From Deltaproteobacteria bacterium (GTDB lineage Bacteria; Desulfobacterota; Binatia; UBA9968): a DNA stretch of 46,532 bases. How positions within the stretch are numbered: the stretch's first letter is position 1; each line of letters opens with the position of its first letter. Shown in pieces: positions 1 through 8,512 of the stretch. The translations under genes and the position numbers were made by a program. The stretch covers positions 1-46,532 of the forward strand of contig SHYW01000031.1 of the NCBI GenBank assembly GCA_009692615.1, written 5' to 3'. The notes under the pieces were generated by a model. That model ran no database searches. It was given only the letters and a program-made list of their open reading frames with translations, and was not told the DNA's origin.

Positions 1-145
1 ACGCACACACTTGGCCTATATCGAACCAACTCCAACAAGGTGGGGTTCCGCTATGGCCAGGTTTCTAACTTACGACCTCAACCCAACGCACTACCCTGAC
101 ATAATCGCGTTGCTGTTAACATGACATATTGACGTTGCCACGACA
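1..145 (+). mobile_element. Right end of an insertion sequence (partial)
   Basis: Read on the minus strand from 145 leftward, this tip starts TGTCGTGGCAACGTC and carries two spaced copies of a TATGTCA motif around GTTAAC. It aligns over about 55 bases, with roughly ten differences, to the element tip starting at 46384. The two therefore look like the opposite terminal repeats of the same IS type, in the same orientation. Bases 1-99 stay open in frame 1 up to a TGA lying inside the repeat and could be the transposase C-terminus. I do not recognise that peptide. Confidence 0.6.
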
Positions 146-211
146 GGGAGAGGAGGCAGCTCAGTTTAACATCGAGCTGCTTAAGAATCCCGAAGCAGTT
201 CTTGGCATTCG

Positions 212-617
212 TCACTTACTCTTGATGATCTCTTTCAAAAGTTTATTGACCGGCTCCTGATTGCTGCGATCGGCGCTGTCCATGTTGATGTATTTAACTC
301 CGGGGACGCGCCGCTCCGCCATCAAGCGCGGTCCGGTCTCCGCCGCCGTCGTGCTGGCGACGGTCATTTGAATTTCTGGAAATTTCTTTTCGAATACTTT
401 GACCGCGGCTTCGATATTCTCGCGGTGATAAAGAAAGACGCCGACCTTGCCTTCTTCTTAGCCGGTCGACCGTTCGCGCCCACTCCGCTTCCGTCCCTGG
501 AGCTGAAGCAGCGTGGACAATCGAAGAGACAAAAATATTGCTAGAAACTAGCAGCGCGACAAAAAGCGGACAGCACCGCAACGCCAGTTTAGAAAGTGGT
601 AGATCGCAAAATCGCAT
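212..617 (-). pseudogene. Remnant of an iron(III)-type ABC substrate-binding protein
   Basis: The 5' part encodes a signal peptide (hydrophobic core ending near VHAASA) followed by EWARTVD, as in the binding proteins at 6262-7437 and 12275-13405. The frame then shifts near 460. In the new frame the family block EEGKVGVF, then FEKKFPEI and RLMAERR, can be read. MAERR is joined directly to PGVKYINMD, which in the paralogues belongs to the last 35 residues, and the frame ends at TGA 212-214. So one frameshift and an internal deletion of about 200 codons have destroyed the gene. It lies directly downstream of the ATPase, where a binding-protein gene of the same importer would be expected. The relic nature is seen directly. 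The former substrate is unknown. Confidence 0.75.
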
Positions 618-670
618 TCAAAATCTGAGATCTGAAATTTGAAATCTGCAATGCGCCGCCGTGGCGGCGA

Positions 671-1777
671 TTACTCGGCGGGCCACAGCGTCATGCCATT
701 AGGCATCAATTCTAAAAATACTTTGCCGCCGGGCTTCAATTGGCGCGCCTCGGGCGAGACGATAACCCGGGTTTCAGCGCCGAGAGTAACGGTGTATTCG
801 TAGCGGTCGCCGAGAAATTGGCTCGACCGCAAAGTTCCCTCGACGACATTCACTTCCCCGTCGCCGACGCTTTCGGACAGCACCATCTTTTCCGGCCGAA
901 TGGCGACCATTACGGGCTGGCCGACAACTGGCACTTCTTTGGCGATCACTTTGGCGCGTTCGATGGTCAACGCGCTGGCGCCGACACCGTGCACTTCGAC
1001 GCGCACCTGCTGTTCGGATACACCCGTCACTTTACCGGCCAAGAGAAATGTCTTACCCAAAAAGTCGCGCACGAACGGCGTCGCCGGTTGGTAATAAACC
1101 TGCTCCGGCGTGCCTACCTGCTCGAGCACGCCGAATTTCATGATCGCGATGCGATCGGACAAGCTCAACGCTTCGACTTGATCGTGGGTGACGAAGATTA
1201 CAGTGACGTTGACCCGCTGGCGCAGCGCTTTTAATTCCCGGCGCATCTCTTCGCGCAATTGCGCGTCGAGATTACTCAGCGGTTCGTCGAGCAGCAAAAC
1301 CTTCGGCGAAAAAACCAGCGCCCGCGCTAAAGCGACGCGCTGCTGCTGGCCGCCGCTCAAAGCCGGCGCCTGGCGCTCTTCCAAACCGCCGAGGCCGACT
1401 AGTCCCAACACGTCAGCGACTTTCTTCTGCGCTTCGGAACCGCGGATGCCGCGCAGTTTGAGCGGATAGGCGACGTTTTCGAACACCGTCATATGCGGCC
1501 ACAGCGCATAGGACTGAAACACCATGCCCATGTTGCGCTTTTCCGGCTTGATGAAAAGATTTTTTTCCGCCGACACCAGACATTGATCGCCGAGATAAAT
1601 CGCCCCGCTGTCGGGCCTTTCCAAGCCGCCGACCATGCGCAGCGTCGTGGTCTTGCCGCAACCGCTGGAGCCGAGCAGCGTGAAAAACTCGCCCTCTTGG
1701 ATTTCTAGATTGATCCTGTCGACCGCGGGGGCGCCGCCAAAAGTTTTGTAAAGATTCTCGATACGGAGAAAACTCAT
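671..1777 (-). CDS. ABC importer ATPase, PotA/FbpC type
   Basis: This 368-residue cytoplasmic ATPase powers an importer. Walker A GSSGCGKTT lies at residues 36-44, the Q-loop glutamine at 88, the signature LSGGQQQ at 140-146, Walker B LLLDEP at 161-166 and the H-loop histidine in VTHD near 198. The last ~130 residues form a TOBE-type regulatory domain, normal for the spermidine/putrescine and iron(III) group. The ATG follows an AGGAAA ribosome site. It lies 30 bases downstream of the fused permease gene and is its natural partner. The substrate cannot be read from the ATPase. The neighbouring oxygenases suggest an organic acid or its metal chelate rather than free iron. Confidence 0.93.
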   Translation of the reverse strand: MSFLRIENLYKTFGGAPAVDRINLEIQEGEFFTLLGSSGCGKTTTLRMVGGLERPDSGAIYLGDQCLVSAEKNLFIKPEKRNMGMVFQSYALWPHMTVFENVAYPLKLRGIRGSEAQKKVADVLGLVGLGGLEERQAPALSGGQQQRVALARALVFSPKVLLLDEPLSNLDAQLREEMRRELKALRQRVNVTVIFVTHDQVEALSLSDRIAIMKFGVLEQVGTPEQVYYQPATPFVRDFLGKTFLLAGKVTGVSEQQVRVEVHGVGASALTIERAKVIAKEVPVVGQPVMVAIRPEKMVLSESVGDGEVNVVEGTLRSSQFLGDRYEYTVTLGAETRVIVSPEARQLKPGGKVFLELMPNGMTLWPAE

Positions 1778-1807
1778 GGGTGATTTCCTATGGAAGAACT
1801 AGGTTGC

Positions 1808-3544
1808 TCAGTGGGTGCGAATGCCGACTTTCAAGCCAAACGAGCGCGCCACGATCGCCAGGCCGAGAGTCAGCAGAGTAATTAAGATGATCGTGATGCT
1901 CGCCACCTCGCGATAACCGGCGGCGATCTGATCGAGAGCGAGTAAGGATAAAGTGCGAGTTTCCGAAGTCGCTAGCAAAATAATCGCGCCGTTGTGCTGC
2001 GCCGCGAACATGAACTTGATCACCGCGACCATCACCATAGTTTGGGCCATCAGCGGGAACACCACTTTAAGATAAGTCCCCCAAAATCCCGCGCCCGACA
2101 TGCGCGAAGCTTCTTCGAGTTCCTTGCTCAGCTGGACGAAATTGGCTTTGAGAATTTGCGTCGCCAAGGTGATGCCGCCGAGCACCTGGGCGACTACCAG
2201 CAAGACGATGGTGCCATAGAACGGCCGGAAAAACGGCGTGCCAAGAAACATCCATAACAAACCGAGACCCGACAACACGCCGGGAATCGCCGACGGCAGC
2301 CAGCAGATCGAATCGAGCAGGCCGCGGCCGGGCAGTTTGGTGCGCACCAAGACGTAACCGACGAGAGAAAAAAACACAGCGCCGATCACGCCGGCGCTGA
2401 CCGCGACGATCAGCGTGTTGTGCAGCCCCTGCAAAATGCGCGGATCGCTGAGCGCCATTTTCCAATATTCCATGGTCCAGGTTTTCGGCAGATTGAAAAA
2501 ACCGAAGCGGGTCATGAAGCTGCCGCCGACCACGCTAAACAGTGGCACGACATCTAAGATAAAAATTATCAAGGCGACGAACGCCGTGGCTGGAACACGC
2601 CAGGCACCGAGTTCGACGATCTTCGGCTTGAACTGACCGGTGACGGTGGTGAATTGGCGCCGGTTGATGAGCTTTCGTTGCAGCGGAATGAACGCCGCGA
2701 GAAACAGCAAGATAATGCTGCCCAGCGCCGCCGCTTGATTGACCAGTGGCGGCTCCTGGCGCGCCAGATCGACGATCTTGGTCGAGTAAACGTAAAAACT
2801 CCAAGGCACGCCGAGCAACAACTCGATTTCCAAACTGCTGAAAATCCGGATCACGCTGAGAAGAAACACCACGATGATCACCGGCGTCATCGCCGGCACG
2901 GTGATACGCATCAAGGTCGTCAACGCGCTGGCGCCGGACATCCGGCTCGCCTCTTCCATGGACGCATCCATGCGCCGAAATGACGGTGTCATGAGCATGA
3001 CTTTGGTCGACAGCCCATGGCTGACCAGATGCACCCAGATGATGCCCCAGAAAGAATAGATGTCGAAGTTAAGCCCGCTCAAAAACGGCATCTGGCGCAG
3101 CCAAGCATTGATCAAGCCCGTGCTCGGATCGAGAATCAGCATCCAGCCGAAAGTACAGGCGAGACCGGGCATGAAGAAGGAAATCCAAAAACCGAATTCA
3201 AAAAAGTTCGCGCCATAAATATTGGTGCGCGCGAGCAGCCAGGAAACCAAAATGCCGGTCGGCAAGGCGCACGCCTGCACCGCGATGCCGATCTTCACGC
3301 TGTTCCACAAAGCGCGCCAAATCCCAGGCTCGGCGAACGCCTTACGCCAAGCACCTAAGCCGTAAACTTCCGGCTCGGCGATGGTCGCGGTGTTGAAACT
3401 ATTGATCAGGATTAGAATCAGCGGATAGAGAACGTAAAAGCCCATGAAGCCGATCAACGCGGCCATCATCGCCGTGCCGCCGTCCATCGCCGGCAGCCAA
3501 GAACGACTGACGGACGGCGAACTGATCGCTTCGGTTTTAGCCAT
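1808..3544 (-). CDS. ABC importer permease, fused two-domain (FbpB/ThiP-like)
   Basis: The product is a 578-residue inner-membrane protein made of two homologous permease halves, each with about six membrane segments. Each half carries an EAA loop that docks the ATPase: EEASRMSGASALTT in the first and EEASRMSGAGFWGT in the second. The near identity of the two loops shows internal duplication, as in the FbpB, ThiP and AfuB families. The reading frame is open to a TTG at 3601. I chose the ATG at 3544 (MAKTEAISS) because the extra 19 residues look like leader sequence and lack a clear ribosome site. It sits between the Gfo/Idh/MocA gene and the ATPase, and its nearest intact binding-protein candidate is at 12275-13405. 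Confidence 0.92.
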   Translation of the reverse strand: MAKTEAISSPSVSRSWLPAMDGGTAMMAALIGFMGFYVLYPLILILINSFNTATIAEPEVYGLGAWRKAFAEPGIWRALWNSVKIGIAVQACALPTGILVSWLLARTNIYGANFFEFGFWISFFMPGLACTFGWMLILDPSTGLINAWLRQMPFLSGLNFDIYSFWGIIWVHLVSHGLSTKVMLMTPSFRRMDASMEEASRMSGASALTTLMRITVPAMTPVIIVVFLLSVIRIFSSLEIELLLGVPWSFYVYSTKIVDLARQEPPLVNQAAALGSIILLFLAAFIPLQRKLINRRQFTTVTGQFKPKIVELGAWRVPATAFVALIIFILDVVPLFSVVGGSFMTRFGFFNLPKTWTMEYWKMALSDPRILQGLHNTLIVAVSAGVIGAVFFSLVGYVLVRTKLPGRGLLDSICWLPSAIPGVLSGLGLLWMFLGTPFFRPFYGTIVLLVVAQVLGGITLATQILKANFVQLSKELEEASRMSGAGFWGTYLKVVFPLMAQTMVMVAVIKFMFAAQHNGAIILLATSETRTLSLLALDQIAAGYREVASITIILITLLTLGLAIVARSFGLKVGIRTH

Positions 3545-3613
3545 ATCGAAAACTCTCACACGAGCCAGCGCGTTTCTAGCGCGTAGGAGTGGAAAGTTCA
3601 AGGGTTTAGTAGC

Positions 3614-4783
3614 TCAAAAGGGGCTCGGCACTTGATGAAAAACCTTTTCCTCCCGGCCATTTTGACTGGAGTGAAGTATCGCCAGGCAAACTTCCAGAGT
3701 GGCCTTGCCCCACTTGCCGTCATGCAGCACCGGCCGGTCGTCCGTCACCGAGCGGCAAAAATCTTCGAGCTCGACCTTGAGCGCACCGGCCCAAGGCGGA
3801 CAGGCCACTTCGCTGCGGCCATGCTCATCGTAAACGAACAAGCCAGCGGAGGACTGGCGCAAGGCGCCGCGCTCGCAGCTCACCAGCGTCAAACCGAAAA
3901 AAGGTTGGCGCGGCTTCTTGTCGACATCGCCGTCGCCGCGCTCGATGTCGAAGGCGACGCCGGAACGGCTGGTGTCTTTATTTAATTTTCCTTCAGCCCG
4001 CGCTTGGCGCAGGCGATGGCCGGGGCCGAGCTGGTCTTTGCCGCCGACCACGTCGCCTTCGATCAATTCTCGATCGTCGAAATAACCGTAGCCGTCGTAA
4101 ATCAACGTCGCGCTGACGCCGTTGTCGAATTCGAGCAACGCCGAATAATTTCCTTCGGTGTCGTTTTCCGCCGACCAACGGCCGGCATGGGCGCGCACGC
4201 TGCGCACCATGCCGCCGCCGAGCAAACGCGCGATGTCGACTTGGTGCGGCGCCTGGCGGTAACAAACACCGCCGCCCAGTTCAGTGACGATCTCGCCGGG
4301 CTCGCGCGGCCGCAAGAGCCACGGTGAATAGCGCAACGTGTGCACCTGGGTGACGCGGCCGAGCCGGCCGCTGCTGATCACTTCACGCATGGCGCGAATC
4401 GGCGGATTGAAGCTGCGCGTGTGGGCGACCATCAATTTAACTTTATTATCCCGCGCCGCGGTGATCATCCGGTCGCAATCTTCCAGCGTCAACGCCATCG
4501 GCTTCTCGACCATGACATGCTTGCCGGCTTGCAACGCCGTGATCGCATGTTCGGCGTGAAATGGATTGGGCGTGGCGACATAGACCGCATCCAACTCTTT
4601 CATTGCGCACAGCGCCTCGACGCTGTCGAAGGTTTGAATGCCAAACTCGCTGGCATACAGCGCCCGCGCCTCAGCGCGCAGATCGGCGCCAGCGACGAAA
4701 CTGAAGCCGGTGGTCTTGCCAACCGCGAGAGGCAATGAGCGACCGCCGGTGCCAAGACCGACAAGGCCGATTTTAATCATCAT
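3614..4783 (-). CDS. Gfo/Idh/MocA-family NAD(P)-dependent dehydrogenase (Pht4-like by context)
   Basis: This 389-residue cytoplasmic oxidoreductase has the nucleotide-binding glycine motif GLVGLGTGG at residues 7-15, the VATPNPFHAEHA segment, and the EKPMALT motif near residue 93 whose lysine is catalytic in this family. A C-terminal alpha/beta substrate domain follows. The family covers sugar dehydrogenases and also the putative 4,5-dihydroxyphthalate dehydrogenase Pht4. Position between a Rieske oxygenase and an importer, with a Pht5-like gene nearby, favours a dihydrodiol dehydrogenase role. That is inference from context, and a sugar or inositol substrate remains possible. The length is normal. 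The start is a double ATG behind AGGAATC. Confidence 0.88.
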   Translation of the reverse strand: MMIKIGLVGLGTGGRSLPLAVGKTTGFSFVAGADLRAEARALYASEFGIQTFDSVEALCAMKELDAVYVATPNPFHAEHAITALQAGKHVMVEKPMALTLEDCDRMITAARDNKVKLMVAHTRSFNPPIRAMREVISSGRLGRVTQVHTLRYSPWLLRPREPGEIVTELGGGVCYRQAPHQVDIARLLGGGMVRSVRAHAGRWSAENDTEGNYSALLEFDNGVSATLIYDGYGYFDDRELIEGDVVGGKDQLGPGHRLRQARAEGKLNKDTSRSGVAFDIERGDGDVDKKPRQPFFGLTLVSCERGALRQSSAGLFVYDEHGRSEVACPPWAGALKVELEDFCRSVTDDRPVLHDGKWGKATLEVCLAILHSSQNGREEKVFHQVPSPF

Positions 4784-4810
4784 GATGATTCCTAAGTTCT
4801 CTGCACGAAT

Positions 4811-4893
4811 CCCTCGCTACGCGCTGCGCGCTACTCGGAACCATCGGATTTACCGGGCCGATTTCCCTAGTAGCGCAAAGCGCGTAGCGAGGG
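4811..4893. repeat. Long imperfect inverted repeat
   Basis: Two 25-base arms (4811-4835 and 4869-4893) match as inverted copies at 23 of 25 positions. Each arm contains CCCTCGCTACGCGCT or its complement, and the spacer is 33 bases. It fills the gap between the broken Rieske gene and the Gfo/Idh/MocA gene. It could fold in RNA and act as a processing or termination site, or be a small mobile repeat. No T-run follows. Confidence 0.75.
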
Positions 4894-4906
4894 AAGAATT
4901 GTACGG

Positions 4907-6145
4907 CTATTTCTCTTCGCTATTCAAAATCGGACTATACTTCGTCGCGCCACCCTGGCGGCTCGGCTTGCCGCCTCGGAACTTGTTCTTATCAAGCTTG
5001 GCATCCTCTAGACGCAGTTTGATCGAAACATTTTTCGCCGGATCGCGAAACACGTTCATCGGGTCTTGGCCGGCTTGGACTTTTTCAATCTGTTCTTGCA
5101 ACTGCTTTCGATAAAGAATGATCCCCTTGTCCGACAGCCCGAGAGCTTCTTTGGTCCGGTCCGCCACGCCGCCTTGGGTCATCCAAGCGATCATGTCTTC
5201 GCCGCTGTTGTTATCGAGCAAGGACCAATCCGGCTCGCCGCTGGCATCGATGCTCGGCACCGGCACTTGATAGAACGGAATGACCTCCTGCGGCTTGGCA
5301 TCGTCGCGCGCGTAGCAGGTGTACCACAGATGCAATGTGTGCGTGTCGTCCAGCGGCACACGGATCTGAAAAGTCGGCCGCTGCGTACTACCGCTCAAGA
5401 GAATATTCGGGAACAGCACTGGATGACCCACCTGCCAATCTTCGCTGTCTTCGGTTTGCCCTTCGAGCATGCGGTTTTTGATCAGCCCATGTTCGAATTC
5501 GCGAAAATTAATTTTCTTGTGGCTCACCGGCTTGCCTTTGAACTCCGTCCGCCCCAACCGTTCTTGAACATAGTTAAAAAAATGTTGGTGCAGCCACTCG
5601 ACGTGAACCGGGTCAAGCGAGTTCTCCATGATCTGCAACCAATTGCAGGGAATCACCGCCGCGCCGATATCGCGCAGCACGCCGTCGCGCACGAACAACT
5701 CCCAGCGCGGAATCAGCGGCGCCGGTTCGGGACCGAGATAGGCGAAGAGCAAACCGCCCAATTCCTGCACCGGATAAGCCGGCATGCGAATGCGATCTTT
5801 GAACGTGCTGTTGGGATCTTCGGCGGTTTCGTAAGGTTGTTCCAAACATTTCTCGTCTTTGCCGTAGAGCCAACCATGATAGGAACAACGCAAGCCGTCG
5901 TTGTCGGGAATGCCTAACATCATCTACATGCGCCGATGCGCGCACTGCGGCCCGATCAACCCCGGCCGCCCTTGCTTGTCGCGGTAGAGCACCAAATCCT
6001 CACCCAACAAACGCACCGCCTTCGTCGGCTTGTCGATCAGTTCAGCAGACGCCGCGATCGGCAGCCAATAACGCCGCCACAATTCCCCCATCGGCGTGCC
6101 GCGACCCACTTGGGTGAGTAGTTCATTCTCTTGTTGGGTCAGCAT
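4907..6145 (-). pseudogene. Rieske non-haem iron oxygenase alpha subunit, interrupted by an in-frame TAG
   Basis: The product would be a 412-codon ring-hydroxylating oxygenase alpha subunit of the phthalate-dioxygenase (Pht3) type. The Rieske ligands are C68 and H70 (CAHRR) and C87 and H90 (CSYHGW). The mononuclear iron motif is DPVHVEWLH. Codon 74, between the two ligand pairs, is TAG (minus strand, 5926-5924), and the frame continues unbroken on both sides. Counting the TAG as one residue gives 16 residues between H70 and C87, as in the intact paralogue at 10974-12140, which has a serine there. A single TCG-to-TAG change would explain it. The gene's own terminator is also TAG, which argues against general recoding. 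The start ATG has GGAG seven bases upstream. Confidence 0.85.
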
Positions 6146-6164
6146 AATAGTCTCCAGGATTTTT

Positions 6165-6244
6165 CACCACGAAGGACACGAAGAGCACGAAGTTCAGAAT
6201 AATATTTTTCCGAACCCTTCGTGTCCTTCGTGTTCTTCGTGGTG
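6165..6244. repeat. Inverted repeat made of CACGAAG units
   Basis: Left arm 6165-6192 and right arm 6215-6244 are inverted copies of CACCACGAAG-type units, with a 22-base AT-rich spacer. They lie between two decayed genes, the binding protein upstream and the Rieske gene downstream. I know similar units as dispersed intergenic repeats in many environmental genomes. A strong RNA hairpin would form on either strand. Confidence 0.75.
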
Positions 6245-6261
6245 AGATAGAATTTTCTTAT

Positions 6262-7437
6262 TCACTTCTTCGCCACTTCGCCCTGCGCCTCGGCGATCAC
6301 TTTCATAATCGGTTTCATATCGAAGTAGTCCGGATTCCACTGCGGCACATACTTTACCCCGGGGTTGAGCCGATTGCGCGCTGGAATATCGTCCTTCCCT
6401 ATGTCCATCCTGAGCGAACCCTCGGCGCCGGCGTCGAGATATTTCGCCGCCGATTTTTGAAAATCGCTCTGCCCCTCGCGCGATAGAAACCAGTTGAGAA
6501 AAACCTTCGCCGCGTTGGCATGAGGCGCTTGATTCATCAGTACCAAAGTCTTGGCGCGGCTTTCAACGCCGACGCCCTCCTTGAATTGCGCCGGCTCCAT
6601 CAAGTCCACCGGCAGCCCTTGGCTCTTCGCTTCGCTGATCGACTGGTGCCGGCAAAGACAGAGCGAATATTTACCCGCGGCCAACCAATCCTCACCCTGC
6701 GGGATACGCGCATACAGCGTCAGCGCCGTTTCGCTAAACAGCCGGCGTAAAAACTGCGGTCCCAATTCGGGATTGTGATAAAAAAACCGGTCGCGGGTCG
6801 CGGCAAAGCCGCCGGACTTGGGATCGAAGGCGACGATCTTGCCCTTCCACTTGGGATCGAGCAAATCCCAATAAGATTTGAAGCCGGCGGGATTAACCGA
6901 CTTGGTGTTGTAGCCAAGCAAGAACAGCGGCGCGCCGACGTAGACAAAGATATATTTGCCCTCGGGGTCGATGAACTGTTGCTTGCCCTGCCACCACTTA
7001 GACTCGTCCTTAACCTCCGGCAGGATAAAGGCCGAAGCGATCGGATCGAGGACTTTGCTTTGATAGAGCGTGTACGGCGAAGTGTTGCCGAGGTTGCCGA
7101 TGTCGGCGAGAAACTTCCCTGCGCGCCGCTCCGCCATGATGCGCTGCAAGTGCTGCGCCGCGCTGGCGTGCAGCAAGTTCACTTTGATTTTGGGATATTT
7201 TTTCTGAAACGCCTGCCACTCGGAGTCGCTGGCGATCTAGTAGACGTTGACCTGGCCTTCCTGCTCGGCGGCTTTGATCGTCCGCTCCCACTCGCTATCC
7301 GGTGCGGCAGCCGTTTCCGCACCATAGGCGTGGGATCCCAAAAGCACCGCCGCCAATAGAATCGCTAACGATGCAATCGCATCGCGGATCCCCCCCTTTG
7401 AAAAAAGGGGGGAAGGGGGAATTTTCTGGCGGATCAT
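6262..7437 (-). pseudogene. Iron(III)-type ABC substrate-binding protein, interrupted by an in-frame TAG
   Basis: The product is a periplasmic extracellular solute-binding protein (family 1, FbpA/AfuA-like) of about 391 codons. The start ATG at 7437 follows GGAGG. The signal peptide is odd: residues 6-17 (IPPSPLFSKGGI) are encoded by a dispersed C-rich/G-rich palindrome at 7391-7412, before a normal hydrophobic stretch. After AEQEGQVNVY codon 67 is TAG (7239-7237), and the same frame resumes with DSEWQAFQKKYP, RIMAERRAGKF and the normal C-terminus ending PGVKYVPQW. The intact paralogue at 12275-13405 shows the same order of motifs and the same spacing around the stop. It is therefore a recent nonsense pseudogene or needs amber readthrough. 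It starts 23 bases after the decarboxylase-like gene. Confidence 0.82.
7391..7412. repeat. Palindrome CCCCCCTTT/AAAGGGGGG inside a signal-peptide coding region
   Basis: A nine-base perfect stem with a short loop lies within codons 8-16 of the binding-protein pseudogene and encodes PPSPLFSKGG-like residues on the minus strand. This peptide is a familiar translation of a dispersed intergenic repeat. It appears to have moved into the start of this gene. Confidence 0.65.
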
Positions 7438-7459
7438 CGTCGATCCGCCTCCGCAAGAC

Positions 7460-8473
7460 TCAAAGATCCAAGGTCGCCGGCGCGAACAACTCTTCGATCT
7501 TGGCCTTCTGCGGGGTCAGTCCCTGCTCGTATGAGTAGTCGATAATCGTCTCCATCATCGGCCGGTTCGCTTTGACGCCGTAGGGATACGGATCGTCGCC
7601 GAGAATCTCGCGCGTCTTGGCTGCGTATTCTCTGCCGAAGAACAGTCCCGACGGCAGGCTCTGGACGAATCGGTCACGCCAGCGTTCTTTGGCCGCGGCA
7701 AAACCTTTGTAAAGATTGAACGCCAGCCAAGGATACTTGCGCGCGACATCGCCGCGGATCGCGTAGGCATGGTTGGCCGGGGCAAAGCCATGCTGATTGA
7801 CGAATCGGCTGACCTCGGCGATACGGTCGGGAAACAGAGGTTTGACCTTGCTCCAATCGCCGTCCTGGGCGCGGATATGGGTCGAGCGGTCGATGATGTT
7901 CGACTCGCGCGAGAACGCCCTGGTCACCGAGGCGACGTCGAGTTCATGGTTGACCAACATCGAGGCGATGCTCTTGTCCGCGGGAATCTTGTTAAACGAG
8001 ATGCCTTTCGGCGGCGTGAATCCGGTCGCGCCGCCGTGACTCAACTCATCGGTGCGCTCCATCCACCAATCGACCTTGTATTGCGACACGCCGAAATCAT
8101 GGTCTAACGTGCCGCGCACCCACAGCGATGCGGTCTGCTGGTATTCGCCGACGCCGATGCGATGGCCGGTCACGTCACCGGGCTGTTTGATCCCGGAATC
8201 GACGTGATAGGAAAGCTCGGCGTGAAAAAATCGCCGCGAGGGAAAGACTGGAATCGCGATAAAATCCATACCCCGGGAGCGCGCGATCAGATAGGACGAC
8301 AGCGACATCTCGGAAATTTCAAATTCCTGAAACTTGAGCTGGCGCCAAAAAGTTTCCGACGGATCGGAGTAGGTCGGCACCAGCTCGACGCCCTCGGGCT
8401 GAATGCTGCCGTCCATCAACGGCTGGACGCGCTCGTTGAATGCCGAAACGAAACTCAGTTGCAGTCGTGGCAT
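7460..8473 (-). CDS. 4,5-dihydroxyphthalate decarboxylase-like protein (Pht5 family)
   Basis: This 337-residue protein has no signal peptide. It starts MPRLQLSF and carries blocks I recognise from the Pht5 group: LMDGSIQPEGVELVP, the segment EISEMSLSSYLIARSRG, IAIPVFPSRRFFHAEL and GHRIGVGEYQQTASLWVRG. The family has a periplasmic-binding-protein-like fold, and members are variously annotated as 4,5-dihydroxyphthalate decarboxylase or binding protein. In phthalate degradation the enzyme makes protocatechuate. A strong GGAGGTTTCC site precedes the ATG. It is embedded among Rieske oxygenases, cupins and a Gfo/Idh/MocA dehydrogenase, which supports a decarboxylase acting on an oxygenated product. 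The exact substrate is not shown, and a cytoplasmic ligand-binding role remains possible. Confidence 0.8.
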   Translation of the reverse strand: MPRLQLSFVSAFNERVQPLMDGSIQPEGVELVPTYSDPSETFWRQLKFQEFEISEMSLSSYLIARSRGMDFIAIPVFPSRRFFHAELSYHVDSGIKQPGDVTGHRIGVGEYQQTASLWVRGTLDHDFGVSQYKVDWWMERTDELSHGGATGFTPPKGISFNKIPADKSIASMLVNHELDVASVTRAFSRESNIIDRSTHIRAQDGDWSKVKPLFPDRIAEVSRFVNQHGFAPANHAYAIRGDVARKYPWLAFNLYKGFAAAKERWRDRFVQSLPSGLFFGREYAAKTREILGDDPYPYGVKANRPMMETIIDYSYEQGLTPQKAKIEELFAPATLDL

Positions 8474-8512
8474 GGAAACCTCCGATTCAATTTAATATAC
8501 GAAGCCGCGCAA

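Noticed and set aside
4907-7437. Genome-wide TAG recoding (for example pyrrolysine)
   Set aside because: TAG ends several genes normally here, including the Rieske gene itself and the ComD-like and exporter B genes. The interrupted proteins are not families using pyrrolysine.
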